DNA of 64,000 nucleotides from positions 4,565,738-4,629,737 of the forward strand of contig OY718808.1 in assembly GCA_963070105.1 (NCBI GenBank). Reading direction: 5' to 3'. Position numbers and translations under genes: made by a program. Within the stretch, counting starts at the first letter, position 1. Each line of letters opens with the position of its first letter. The notes beneath the pieces are model-generated. The model saw only the letters and a program-made list of their open reading frames with translations. It did no database searches and was not told the origin of the DNA. Shown here piece by piece: positions 35,901 through 50,200 of the stretch. The stretch is from Litomosoides sigmodontis. Taxonomy: Eukaryota > Nematoda > Chromadorea > Rhabditida > Onchocercidae.

Positions 35901-38900
35901 ACAGTCAGCAAGCACGTTGTGGTTATTCCGCACTTTCAATGGTAACTGGTAAAAGGGGTAAATATGAGTGATGAAAAACATAAACCATGCAAAAAAGTGT
36001 GGTAAAATACCTATTTTTATTTTGCTAAATTTATGTTTTGGTGGATATTTAAAACTATAAAAACACGAAATACCTAAGACCTAACTACAGTAAGTTTCTT
36101 TACCTTATATTTAGCTGATGTAAACCAAAAGCGAATTATTATTTCTAGCATCTAGAAAAATAGACGAAAATATCAGTTTTGCAATAACTCTAAACTGATT
36201 GGAAATTAATATAAAATAACTTTTCTTTAAGGATTTATATTTCATGCAACTGAAAATCCAATGTGAATGTGCACAAGCCTTACGAAAGAACCCATCTTCA
36301 CTGAGGGATCAGCTATTAAAATTTGGAGAATTTGTCAAAAATCTAAAATAATGGAGAGCAAATGGATGTTAGCTTCTGGCCTATACATAGAAAAAACAAA
36401 CATTATATTAACGAATACATTAGACAATAAAACCATGACATTTTTTAAAAATTCGGAGAAAATCATTGAAAAACAGCACAAAAGCAAAGTTTTATTTCCT
36501 GAAATATATTTTTAAAATTGCAAGTATACTAGGAATATGCAAAATTGAGGGTAAAAATTGTTTACTTCCAATAACAAACAAATTGCTTCTTTTCTCACAT
36601 GTTTTTAACTAACTACAAATAAATTTCAAAAATTCAGAAAAAAAAAACATTCATTCGTGACCGATGAACTTAGTGAACTTAGATTTATGGAATAATAGAG
36701 ATGGATCAGAAATGTTACAAAGATAGTGCAGATTGAAGGGGAAGCTTCAAGTTAAGAATAACGAAACAATAATAAACCGCACGAGTGATGCAATAGAAAA
36801 CAAATAAATTTTTTTAATGTTATTTTTTAAAGCGCAAGATTCAGAAGTGCATCAAGGAAACCGTTGATCGCTGTGTATAAATGATACCAATTTTTCATGA
36901 ATAGTCATTTATTGCTGGATAGATAAGGAATAAAATAATTTGCAAAAACTTCACTGCAATATTTGAAACTGACTGGAAGAAAAAAGGAACAATTTTGCAA
37001 TGACGCTTATTGTAAATAAGGACACATTTTCTTTCAAATGAAACATTCAGTTTTGTTCAACTTAAAAATATTTTCGAAAGAGATGAAGAAAGTTGCATGA
37101 ATCAATGCGATTTGAATTGTTAATGCTTTAAGCAGTGGCACCACAAAGAACGCTCGCCAGCTTCATCATCATCGTCATGAGCAGCAGCAAAAATTTGGCG
37201 CACAACATGAAGTTTACAAATATGAAATCGCAAAATATTACTGGTCGTCATAGTAGTTTTCAATTAAAATAAACAAAACACAAAAACCAAAAACGAGTAA
37301 TCTAAAAGCAAGGAAAATCATAATTAATAATGACAACGATAAATCCACAACAATAAATTGGAGGATGACTCGTAATGAACTTTAATTCAAAAAATGAAAG
37401 TTGTTGTTGAATGCCTCCAACTACGAGAGTGTTTATTATCCCATTCAGTCAGACTTGAACAACTACACCTACGTCCGATATAGTGTTCTTTTAATTATGC
37501 TACATTATTAAAAATTATCTATTCCAAACACCGTATTTTATCAAGTTCTAGCGAAATTTTAGAAAAAAAATATGGCCTAAATTCTGGATGTTTTAAAAGT
37601 ATAAACTCATAATTGATAAAAATATTCATAAATGGAAAAATTCCCATCAGTTCAGTCTCACAAAAATACTATGGTTTTCAATAATTAAATCAAATCACAA
37701 GTGAATCTATATAAAATGAATGACAAAGTTTAATTTTCACGGGATAGATTGAATCATCGCTAAGAGAGCACGAAGTAAATATGATACGCATGGTTTATGA
37801 TCAAATTGAAATGATACAGTTTGAACGAATAAACTCTTAAAAATTACAAACAAAACGATGGGTGATACCTGAAGCGTGGAAAAAAACCACTGAAATCTGA
37901 CTACATCGCTCTTTGCAGTCGAACAAACTGTTCAATTGCATCCAAAGAGAACAAATGATCTAAGAAGCAAATTAAAAAGCAAAAATAGCAGACCGTAGAG
38001 AAGAGAATGACATCCGAATTCATTCATTTTGAAATAACGCAAGCCTTTGTTCCAACCACAATTCCTCTCCGTTTGTCTAGCCTTATCATTGGGACATTAC
38101 TGTGTTAAATCTATCGAAACTAAGAACAACGAAATTTAATAGCTTCCGACGACTAGTAACGATTTCAAAATAGTTGAAAGAAATAGAAATTGAAAAATAA
38201 AAATAATCTCCAGGCTAAAATGAATCACTTTTTCAAGGAAAAAAACAAGAGTAAACAAAGTGCAAAAAAAAGAAACGTGCAAAAATATTCAAAACACAGC
38301 ACTGCCAACTTTGAACTTTATACTCCGAAAGAAAACCACAATGTCCCTTAATTCAATTCAATTCATGAGCGAGACTAGCATACACTTTCTTTCAAAGTGT
38401 CTAATTTTAAAAACGAAATCTTTTAGAAACAGTACACTACTATAAGGAAGTTATTTCGGTAATTTGTATGAAATGCTGGAAATGACTAAACGGTTATGAC
38501 TAGTCGCACTAAAATACTTTTAAAAGGAAAAAAGTCCTGAAATTTAAGCAAAAAAACACCAAATTAAATCTTTAAACGAAGTTGAAAAGAGTGCAGCAAC
38601 ATGCATCAACTAGAACTACCATTTCGACAAGAGCACAAAATGCAGCTATCAAAGTATAATAAACTAAACGATTGCATGAGGAAAAAAAAGAAACCAGTGT
38701 AATTCAAACAATAGATAAACAGCTTTCATTACATAAATCTTTTTCGAAACTGTTCAACGATAACGCGAAACAAGAGTTAAAGAAATAGAGATATCAAAAG
38801 GAAAAACAGAGAATTTGTTTTTAATTCTAAACACTTGTCAAAATGACAACTGCGAACAAAACAAAATAAGGTTACATATTATTTATATAATTAATGGATT

Positions 38901-40876
38901 TTATCGACAATGATTAGTGCTTATAGAATAGCGTAAGAGATGCGAAGAACATACCAAACAACACAGAATATGTGCAAACATTAGAATACGAATTTGATTA
39001 ACTATAATTACCAATTTAATTAAGTTATTAATCGTTATAAATAGCCATGCAAATGTGTAATGAAATATATTTTAGAGCTAAATTTCTCTCACTTAAAGTA
39101 TTAATAAAAATCCACATGTTCATTTGGCTTACAATGTTATTTTTAATTTAAAAAATGAAGTTCATGGACAAGCAAAAAAACAATTTCTAGTCCATTTAAC
39201 ATTTCATAAAAGATTCTAAAATAGAGACTGGAAATTATAAGGATAAAAAATTTTCATTATCTAGAGATTATATGCATACATATCTACAAATATGGACAGC
39301 AAATCAATACTACTGATCTTGTTTGTTCATTAGCTGCGTAGCTAATTGCCCAATTATGTGCTAAAATTGATGTCCCATTTTTAGGCTAAATTATTCAGCG
39401 TATATCAAAGTTTCGAGTAAATATATGCATAAGAAATGATCTTAAATAACGAGATGATTTCAAAATGGATGCAGAATGCGGGAACAGAAGATAACAACTC
39501 GCAAGGGAAAAACAAATAGGTGGTCCATAGTAATTACAGTCCGAGCTATTTTTGCAAAGTATTTGTTTGTTGAAAGGAAGGTTTAAAAAATCTAAGCTCA
39601 CTCGCACATCTTTACCTAAGTTTAAATAACTTGCCTTCCGATTCCGTTTCCTTCTTTTCTTTCTGCGGCTGCGTAGTGTTGTTTCTTGAAAACAATTCAT
39701 CAGTTAAGTACCAGCCTAATGTCTTCGCGCCTCTCACCGAGAGGCCATTTTTACTAGTGGCATAATTTAGTGAAGTTCTTGCACTTGCTGTTGCTGTTGA
39801 ACCTTTACGATTATTAACTCCAAGATAGGGTGAGTCGAAACTTTGACTGTCAAGACTTCCACCTGTCATTCTTCTTGACACTTTTTATCCTCTGGAAACA
39901 TAATAAATATAAATTTACAATTCTTCCTTTTCGAACGAATTATTGGAATGTTCATCAGCGCAAACCTTTCACGACTAACTCAACTCAACGTTCAATGTGC
40001 AGCAATAAGACACAAGTACATAATGAACAAGAAAGACAATCGCTTTCTCCACTTATACAGTAGCGGTGTCGATTAATATGGCAATATTACATTACTTTAT
40101 ATTAAAAGTTGCCGATAGATTTGTTAGAAGTGAAGAGGAAAGAGGAACATTCAGGTCGGGGAAAGCTCTCGATTCTTCAAAAATAGAGAGGGAAAGTAAG
40201 TGAGAGAGGAAGTATGCTAGATGGGATGATATACTGCTGGACTTGAATAATTGTAAGTGAAGAAGAAAGAATTTCAGCGATTTAATGATGAAATTGAGAA
40301 AAAGTATGACGGAAAGGGGAGGAGAAGCAGACGAAATGTGTCTGTCTCACTTCGTACCTGTCTGTCTGTGTGTGTCTGCAAGTGCATTATTTCCTCATCG
40401 ACCAGGAAGCTGAAAAAGTTGTCCTTATGAAGTGCTATATGGTTCGCAGTGAATGAAGCTCGCTCTTACAGTGGGTTACAATGGAAGCGAAGGAGGAGGA
40501 AGAGCTGGTGAAAATAAGCTTATATATGTATGACGCATCTATGCATCTTACAGTGTTACAATCTTTCCATAACAATGGAGCGACGAGGTCAAAGTTCGTT
40601 ATTTGAAACATTTCCAAGTAAAAAAAAATCTCTTCCAATTTATTCAGGCCTTCTCAACCAGTGCTTCTTCAACAACGAATTTTCCCCTCAAGAAACACCA
40701 TGTTTTTTTACATAAATTGATAATAAAAACAATTGCAATGGATGAATTTTGCAGTTTCTCACGAAAAAAAATAAGGGAAGAAAAAGAAAAATGGGTGGGA
40801 GTTTAAAGTCTTCCAGAAAGCACTTACCTGATCCCTGATCATCATCACACGATAATGTAATCCTTTTAGAAACCAT
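32938..40876 (-). CDS. Unrecognised protein with two YYDPxTDGxYY modules and alternative first exons
   Basis: Two first exons, 40876-40828 ([16 protein letters not shown]) and 39869-39635 ([17 protein letters not shown]), both end in phase 1 and both fit the common exon 35821-35564. Further exons: 35350-35257, 35175-35073, 34966-34860, 34735-34447, 34311-34222, 33982-33752, 33653-33505, 33392-33237, 33094-32938 (TAA). Products are about 560 or 622 residues. A basic cluster RRRKRFRQR lies near 131-139 of the longer form. Two related aromatic modules follow: [20 protein letters not shown] plus RRRNP at about 196, and [20 protein letters not shown] plus KRQP at about 267, with [18 protein letters not shown] between. 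The rest is Ser/Asn/Pro-rich with no membrane segment. The modules look WW-like or like short aromatic scaffold repeats, but I cannot name the family. The 39634 intron has a GC donor. The 3' limit of exon 33982-33752 is the least certain; it was chosen for phase. Confidence 0.7.
35822..39634. other. Large intron of the YYDP-module gene
   Basis: A 3.8 kb intron (5.0 kb from the distal first exon). It starts with donor GCAAGT on the minus strand and ends TTATAG. It is AT-rich, with no exon-like open frames on either strand. Confidence 0.6.
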
Positions 40877-41753
40877 CCCGCCATAGAAATAAAATTAGGA
40901 ATTAAAAAGTACAATAAAAAACCTGCTAATAAAAAACTGTTGTATTAACTGCACAGATACATAGTGCTATCACTAAACAGTGTGTACTGCAACGAAAATA
41001 ATACCAAAAAAAGTGTCACTAATTTAACAGCTTTGCAACTGCTTTAAATAACGAAAGATGCAGAGAATTTTTATGAACTTTCCTTCAATCTCAAAGAAAA
41101 GCGAGAAACAATTACTCCACGTATACGATAGCACTCACTTAAAATACAATTAACTTATAAACTACTCAATTCGTCATTCAACATTTCAATTCTAACCTGT
41201 TTTCTGTAGTAAAAAATCCCATCCGACCGCTGTAATTGAGCATTGTATATCTTTTCCGCTCTCCTAGTTGTTTTCCGACTTAGCGTCAGTTTTAAAAAAT
41301 TACTTCTTTGCTATTTCGTGACAGCTAAAACATCACAAAATGTAACTGTTACTAAATTAAGCATCGATGTGACGTTATTAAGCAGACAAATATTGATTAT
41401 CTTACTGCTTTGAACTAATATTAATTAATCTGTTGCTAATTGCTTAATTTGACGAAAGTTCAGGTGTTCAAGAATACAAGGTAATAAGAATAACATATCT
41501 ATGTGCGTAAAAAATAAAGTTTTTTCTTACGGCTTCACAAGGATTCAAGAAAAAAACGAAAGACACGTGTCAACCACTAACTAAATTAGTGAAAAAAATA
41601 GTAAACTTCAAAATACTAAATGCGAAAGTTAAATCGAAAAAACTAAGTGCAAAAGTGCGAGAGTCAATTGATCAGATGTCACTTCATACTTCAAAACTGG
41701 GAAAATTAGGGAAGATAATCAAATGAAACAACCAAAATAATGTTTAATAATCT

Positions 41754-41805
41754 AAATAAGTCATATGAACGACCCTATAAACATAGGGTCGTTCATGACT
41801 TATTT
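41754..41805. repeat. Strong hairpin (inverted repeat with 4-base loop)
   Basis: ATGAACGACCCTAT (41765-41778) and ATAGGGTCGTTCAT (41783-41796) are perfect reverse complements around an AAAC loop. After a 2-base bulge the stem continues with AAATAAGTC (41754-41762) pairing with GACTTATTT (41797-41805), 23 pairs in total. A T-run follows. Confidence 0.9.
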
Positions 41806-44800
41806 TTTAATTTGAAGAATGATCCTCTTCATCAAAATACAAATCCTATAACTAATATTTAACCACTGAAAAGTTTAGAAGTATAAAATTCATGTAAATC
41901 TTTTATTAATCCTACTTCTCGTTGTTTTTCCTGCTCAGTTAGTATGAAATAACAGAAGGTAGAAAATAATATTCGCTGATAGAAAAACACAAACAGGAAA
42001 ATTTCTTAGAAAAACCATTAAAATGATTAATAAGAAACATTTGTAAAAGAGGAAGAATTAAAGAGTTTAAGTGGCAAGTGGCATACAATGAGAGAAACAA
42101 AGAAAAACGTTTGCTTAGAGCATCATTTCTTCCATCTCAACAATTAATTTTATTACCGGTGGAATGAACAACGCAGAAAGTAAAATATGCAAAAAAGTGT
42201 AAATAGAAAGTAATCGCACCATTACGCGCTTCTCACTTACATTTGCCTATTTTTAGATTCCAAGCTAAAATAATAGCAGCTTATCTATTCATTTTATGTT
42301 TTAATCATCCAGTATTGGAAGTAAATTTACTTTCCCATTTCCTTACTTCGTGAATTAAACCAACAAACTTATGAATGTTAATGAGTTATGAAAATGGCTC
42401 GCAAGGTGTTATATAAATAGACAGGAAGAAAGCAATAGAGTAAAGTACTGTTAAAAGGAAAAAAAAGGGATCTAAAAAACTTGTTTCATGAATAATGACA
42501 ATCTTCCTGCCCTTTTTCTCTCTGCTTTCCGCCATACTCGCTTTAATTTAATCAAATGAAAGAAATAAAATAAAATAAATATATACATATCATGAAATTT
42601 TAGAAAACTTTTATAGTTAAAAAACAGCACGGAAAAGAGGAAGGGGTTAAAAGTTCATAATTTCGCGCTTTTCATTTCAGTAAAAGGTAAAGGCCAGCAA
42701 GTTTGCGGAAGCTTTTAACAGCAACCAAATCAGTCCCATGTTTCGATTAATTTTCCTCTCCAATACATGTAAATTCCGGTTCTAACGAAGATGACTAAAT
42801 ACTAACCAGTTTGCATATTAAAAAAATCAACAAAGTAGAAAACAAATGTAACAAAAATCCAACCAAAACTATCCTTCTAAATGATGAGTGATTACAAACT
42901 TAAACTGATCCAGTGCAGCTGAGAACAAAAACGAACAAATAACGCTTAAAAAACAGCAGACTTTTGATGAAATAAAGCCTTTACAAAAAAATGCCTTTAC
43001 ATGTATCCCGCTTAATAAATTACTCAAATAAAAACAAATCTGGAAACTCTCAAAAACAAACACATTTTTTGGTAACAATCTTACCTTCTTATACAATGCA
43101 TTTTAATATTGTACAAATATGCAAAATAACTATCATATCAAAAACTATACAATAATAAAGCAACAGTAAGTGTATCTAACTGTACCAAATTGTCATTCGA
43201 CAACATCGTAATATATAACAACTTTTGTGTCAGGTACATTCCACTCATAGTCTAAATAGGACAAAAGTGTTCAATAAAAAAGGTCATCGATAAACAAATA
43301 ATAATAAAGGAAAAAAAAAACTATCTCATTTAATAAAAAAATGACAGAAGATGAATGCAAAAAGACGAAAGATTGTGCAAGCGCTAGTAGAGCCAAACAT
43401 TCCTACGGCACAAACATTTCTTCTCCATTTACAAGTATTCATCAATGCAAATGGAGATATGGAAGATTTGAAAGACAGGAGGAAAAAATATTTACATAAA
43501 ATCAAAATTTTTCATTTGAAAATAAAGTCTCTTAAATGAATTTATATAAAGTAGAGATAAGCAGAAAAAAAAACTTTGCGTCGACTCATAGTGGTTGTCA
43601 TTTCAAATTTTCTCATTCATACGTTGATTCATCACATCCTCATTCACAGATATTGTCTGACAAAATGTTTTGAAGTCAGTCTTTCCACAAGAAATTTTGA
43701 AATATGCAATAATTGCAATGATAATTCATTGATACTTTACTGCCTTACTGCAAATTTCCATTACTCACACATGTCTTATAACTATAACAGCGACTATCGC
43801 CACAAAGATGATGGTAGTTATAACATGCAATTGTGATAGTGACATAGCCAATCGTAAATGCTTGAAAATTAAGTTAGCACTGGAAACAAATTTTGATGGA
43901 CATTTATTACCTCTGGATGAATGAAACGTTGTGAAGAATTCCGATTTAAAGATTTTTTCAAAAGCACGGAAAAAAAGTACTGCAACATGGAATGAAAATA
44001 CAAATAACTCAACAAAAAACTAGTTTATAATTTTAACATATGTTTCATTACGCATGTGACATGTGACATTGCGCGCAATTGGACACGCAAATCCATCACT
44101 TTCAATGTTCTTAAATAATTGAAGTTCAAATGATGACGCGCTTTTCACTCCTAACATCAAGAAACAAAATAAATTAAGCATAAAAACAATGTGTAGCATT
44201 TTGTTCTTCCCTTGAAATTATTCATAGGAAAAATTCCTTCGCAGATAAAAATTTATTCCATGCTTCACCATGAAACGAAGCACTGGAAAATCCAGTGTTT
44301 GTAGGAATTAAAAAACGTTACATTTTTAGTGATATTACGCCTAAACTTGATGCTTTTGGAAATTTCACAACAGCCTGTGGAAATGAAAAGCATTCGTTCC
44401 TTATCAGTTCTGTTTAGTTCAAGCACACTTTTATGCTTTGATTGTCGCATAAATTAGTGACTAAAAATAAATAGAGAACTTTAATTATAAAGAGCTGACG
44501 TACAGAGAGATCTAATATTGTTATTTATTGTTATTCTTCGCTGGGATAAAATACAAGTGATAAAGAAAGAGCAAAAAAAGTCCTCTTTAAAAGGCAAAAA
44601 TTTGACACTACAATGAAAAAAAAGTGAGGAATGCAAAAAAAAAACTCTGAGTGAACAATTCTTCCAAAATAATGTTGCTTTGCCGACGTTGTTGACTGTT
44701 TACATTTTCTCTACTAATGATTACAGAAAACAGCGGTATTGGTCTCATACTGGAATGTTTCCATTTCAAAATGCTCTCCCCGTCTAAATTAACCATATTT

Positions 44801-47162
44801 CCTCCACTCTTTCTAGTAAAATCATTGAATCAAAACAATTTATCTAAAACAAGTAATCTGAACGTCGAAAATATAGAGATTCCTTATCGTGCCCTATTTC
44901 ATGAGGGTTATTTACAACATGAAAAGGATTTTTAAATAGATGAAATCACGCTAAAAAGTTAAAAAATATGAAGCAGTGATCAGAGGTGACGAGAAAAGGC
45001 GCAGTATGATACCAGTTTTCACTTCATTAAAGTATGAAATAATCTTATAGCCGATGCAAACAGCTGCTTAAGCCTAAAATTTCGCAACTACTAACACTTG
45101 TAATTTGTATTACGAAATCGTCAGTATTGATCGTTTTGTAAAGCGTTCAACGAACTACTGATGTTGCAGTTAGCACAATCAAAGGATATGTATGGTATGA
45201 GTAGATACAAAGGACACATACTGCATGAATTCAATAATTCTGATAGTTTGAACCACAAATATTCATAAATGGTTATATATTTGTTAATGCAATTAATAAT
45301 TAAATATCGATATTTCGCAATATTTACGTCAACTCTAGCTTTAACCATTGTTCATACGCAAATTAGCCTTTGTATTTGATATGGTAATGTGCAAGCTTGT
45401 GAGCATACTTTCTCCATCAATTCTGCCCGCTCACTACCTACAATTTGATCAATCTTAAGTATGCAAAGTATTCCATACTTGAGTACTCTTTTTGAACAAT
45501 AAAGTTAATAAAAAAAGGATTGAGCAACCGGATTTGATTAGAAGAGCATTAGCGCAGTGATACATTTCTTATGCAACAACATCTCCGCTTTCATCTCATC
45601 ATCTTACAAGGAGTTGCAGCATAAAAAATGCATGCGATGAATGCATCCGTTTATATTTCATCATATAATCAATATTTCAAAGAAAGACAATTTGTCCTAA
45701 CATATACATTCCCTCCCAGGAGTGGCGCAAAATGGAATATCATTAAAGCAATAACTTCAAATTTCAAACTATTCACTCTGACAACCACACTATATCTCTC
45801 GTAACTTCTATTCAAGCAAAAGTAAAAGATATTTGGACAAAAAAAAAAATTTAACATAAATTGTGCAATTGCTGAGAAGTTAAGTGCAAAAAAAACAAGC
45901 TTATTTTGGGTAATTTCAGAAAAAAAAAGAAGGATAACAAAAAGATTGAAAAAAAATTTTTTTGGCAATGAATGCAGCGGAACAGATCGATGAAATGAAC
46001 ATATAGAGAGGACGCAACTTGCAGCAGCAAAAAGCTCTTCGATCAGAGATTAAAATTTTGAAACACTGAATCATTTTCTTTAGAGAGCTGGTAAAAAAAG
46101 CGAGAGAAAAAACATTTGTCATTGCTTGCTACTTAAATGTACACAAGTAATATGAAGTTTTGAAAAATTCATTAAAGTTAAACGACCTGCCACAAGCTTT
46201 GCCCTCTTTCTCTCTGTCTCTCTATTTCTAGTCATCGCTGTTGCTCAAAATAATAATTGAATGAACAGTGATGAAGAGAAGCACTGAAATGTAACATTCT
46301 AAAATTGATCTTACGACGACACTGCTTCTAGCTATGATTGAGGTTAGTTGAGTTAGTTTTCTCTCTCTCCCTATTTCATATCTATCACTTGTCCATCTCG
46401 ACATTCATTCCTTGTATTTGAACAAAAAAACCTTCCTTCAAACGATATAGCATTTTAAGCAACGATTGCTTTAAGCAAATAGCTATCAGCAATCTCATTA
46501 AGCATTAAAGATAAACTGATACTGAAAACTGAAAAGGTCCTCCTACCACCTCATAAATATAAATAAGCCTCAGCGGTCCATCTCAAAATCCTATATCATC
46601 TCATCTATAACTTTGTTTTTTGTCCCCTACTTCCGTCGCTATCCTCCTTCATTGCCCTCTTTCTCATTTAAAAATAAACAACCCAATTTTCCTTCTACTC
46701 CCTCTCCCTCTCTCTCTCTCTCTAAAAGCACTTTTCTTGTTACCTTTCTACATCCCTATTAACTGCACTCTACCTATTATCTCTGCAACTGCACTTTTCT
46801 CATCTTTCCTTATCTTTTTTTTTTCATTTTTTTGTAAACGCACAAACGGAAGACGTTTCAAACGAGACAAGGAAGAATGAGAAAAGTGCATGTGAGAAGA
46901 AACATTGATTATGATAAGGAAATCCGTACGAATACTTCCGGAATGACCGTAACACTCTTTCAAGCATGATTTTTCTGGAGAGAAATAATAGTGAAAGCAA
47001 TCGCAAGGAAGTATTTGAAAAAAATTTCTTTATTTTGAGCAAATAGAATGATCGTTGCACAGGCAGAAAGAGAACGAGAATGAACATTCACTTCAGCATT
47101 TTCCCGGAATACATCAGCTTAGATTTCATCGAAAACGTTCCCAACCTTTCACGAAGAAGAAC

Positions 47163-47200
47163 GAGAGAGAGAGGAAGAGAGAGAGAGAGAGAGAAGGGAA
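47163..47200. repeat. GA microsatellite
   Basis: Near-pure GA dinucleotide run on the plus strand. It lies a few hundred bases after a CT-rich stretch (about 46690-46725) on the same strand. Confidence 0.85.
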
Positions 47201-50200
47201 AGAAGGACAACAGAAAGTGCAACATTCCTCTCAGCTTCGATGAATGTTTCCGAGTGGAATGATTCAGTGCCATTCGCACCAAATATGCCTTCTTGATGCG
47301 CTGTGCTACATTTCCTTCATGTATGTACCTCTTTGATGAGACTGTCGTGTAGCACACCGTGAGAATGCACTTCGATCCCTCTCCCCCACACTTCCGCAAT
47401 CCCTCTCCCTTTCTCACCCTACTGGAATAAAGCTAGTGACAATAATTACGTCATGAACCAGTCAATTACCTAAACTTGGCTTGTTAAGTAAAAGCTATCA
47501 ACGTCCGGGAACTTTTGCCAATGTGCGAATTCCCAACTTTCTCATTCATTCGTGAATTTTTCCTCAATGGGATTTTTTTGAAATCATCAAAAATTTGAAA
47601 TTAGAAGTGATATATAATAATTTTCTAATAGCAACACTATTTGATTAATAAATCCTTTCTCATCATTTGCTCTCCTAAAATTTCTTCCGTCTTTTCAATA
47701 TCATTTTAAACATACCAATTCTTTCTCTTTTCCATTTCAATACTTTCCTTTCTCCTTTTCACTCGAACAAGTTATTCCAGTTTCTCCTAATCCTTTCTTC
47801 TTTCTCCTAATAATTAATTAACAATAAAATAGCAATAATGATAACAATAGTAGTAGTGAAGATGACAATTAATTTCCTAATATCTTCAAATAAATAACTA
47901 CATACATCCTACCACTCCTATTTTAATTTTCTAGTAAACAAATTATACATATCTATTTGATAACAAAATTACATTTGTGAAAAATAATCGCTCTATCCCT
48001 TCCTCTCCTCTCTTTTATGTGATGCAATTTTTAAACGAAAATTATTCCTTGCTGATAGAAACAATACAAAAGACAGATTCCCTTCTACAGCCTCCGTTAC
48101 AAAGGGGAACAATATTTAAGAACTGTCACAAACATTGTACTGATCATCATCTTCATCACCTCCTCCCTTCGTTTATAAGATGACAAAAGAAAAAAACTGC
48201 CAACAATTAATGTAACTCCAATTTGCACTGTCAAATCAATAACGATTAGTATTGTGACAAGTGGAACAGGAAAAGTGGTGAGAAATTGAAATGATAATAA
48301 TAATTTGAAATGATAAGCCGTGAATGGACGATTCGCATTTCCGCTTCTACCATCTCTCCTTTATCAATTCATTCATTTATTGGAAGAATGAGCATAAGCA
48401 ACACTTACTCTTTTCTTGTTGCTTCTAATTTACCTACTGATCTTCCTACGTTGCTTTTCGGTATTGCAGCAAATGATAAGAACTGACCGTATTACCACGT
48501 AATTATCAATATGAAATCACAGATATTTTTAGCTAAAAAGACATAGTAACTGAGAAAGTGTTAACGACAAAAGAAAATTTTAGAACTAAAATTGGAAAAG
48601 AATTTAAAGAAAAAATCATTAAAAGGACTCCATGTGCATTAAAGTAAAACTTAAAGTAAAACTAAAAATAAATTTAAAAAAAAAAAGAAAAAGATGGCAA
48701 TGCTATCTAGGAGTATTGTTGAAGAAAATTTTTCATCAAATTTATTTCCTTCATAAAACTGACACCTTTTGTATCCTGTAAAGCGCAGCTGTGAGAAAGT
48801 GAAAATGATGGAAGAGAAGAGTTTTGTGTCCGAACTATGTCACAGTTCAATTTCAATTCGATAATGCTTGCCATGAATATTTCATTTGACATATGCAAAT
48901 AGGTTATTAAACTGGAACTGAAAACAAAGGAAACAGATTAACTATGGTAGTGAGGTGATGAACGCAATGAGAACGATATCTATTTTCGATCAGTTGACCT
49001 ATACATCATATCACGTCTATTTTTCATCCTATTCATTACTTTTACGAAAACGAAAACTTTATCAAACTTACAATTACTCTTACATATAAAATTAAATTAT
49101 ACTAATATTTTCACCAAGTTAAATTTTACACTTAGTTCAATATCAATAAATTCTCGAGGGAGTAATTTTTTAGAAAATTTCTCAATTACCTCTTCATTTA
49201 AGCAGAAGAAAAACTTTATTAACAAAAGTATTCCATGCATTTTTTCCTTTTTTTTCTTTCTTATCCATAAATCAGAAAATTGTCCTTCCCCTTCCATCTC
49301 TCTTCATTCCTATTCTCTTTTTCAAAACAGAAAGTTGCAATGTTTTTTAAATTTTACAACAATTTTAAGATCACAAATAACACGAAAGCAATTGTAATTG
49401 TTTAAATTACAGTTAATTAATTTAAAAAAAAAAGAAATCGGATGTCGTTCCGGAAATATGTCACGTTCATAAAATGACCTTTGAAATTTCCTAAATCAAT
49501 TTCATATTCTAAAGAAAATCAATTATTTCTTCCCCAAGCAACTTCTTGTTTAGCTTCTTTAAACATAAAATATTCCGATTATTTTATGTAACTTTTCTTT
49601 TTTTTTTATTTCTTTCATAATTTGAAGAATTGAATGGCATTCAATCGAATCAAAGTTGTCATGAAAATGGGATGGAGCAAAATGTTACATTTCCTTTATC
49701 CCTTCCTTTTTACAGTAATTTTGTCTTCCTACCCCTTCTGATCCAAATAGAAATTAACAGTTTAGAGAAAAAAAAATAAATTAATTTTTTTCCTTTTATT
49801 AAAACCATTAATCAAATTTCAAACAAATTAATTTATTTGAGTAAAATGAGAAATATGGAAGAGGAAAGGTGAAGTGGAAAGATGAACTTTTCTTACAAAT
49901 GAATTCAATGAAAGTTTTTGAGAGAAAACGAAAAAAAACCCCCCTTCTCATTTCTTACAATTTGATCGATCAATGATCAAACCTAACGGTCGGATCTTTT
50001 GAAAAAGTTCACACGAAAAAAAAATTACTACTAAAAACGTTTGGATTTTAATAGAAATTTTGAAATAAAAAGCAATGCAGTATGTCAGTTTCCTTTTTTT
50101 TACAAAGAAAAGAGAAAGAGAGAGAGAAAGAGGGAAAATGTTATATTTGAGAAATGTGCACTTTACTTTGTAAGCCAGTAATTTCTTCCTTTTCATAAGA

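Noticed and set aside
39870..39881. GTG-initiated extension (MSRR) of the proximal first exon
   Set aside because: Eukaryotic initiation at the in-frame ATG 39869 is far more likely.
43351..43539. Plus-strand frame with charged composition
   Set aside because: No splice signals or similarity; isolated in the gene-poor interval.
46620..47417. Several 60-110-codon frames on both strands
   Set aside because: Follow the CT and GA tracts; no conserved motif or splice-linked neighbour.
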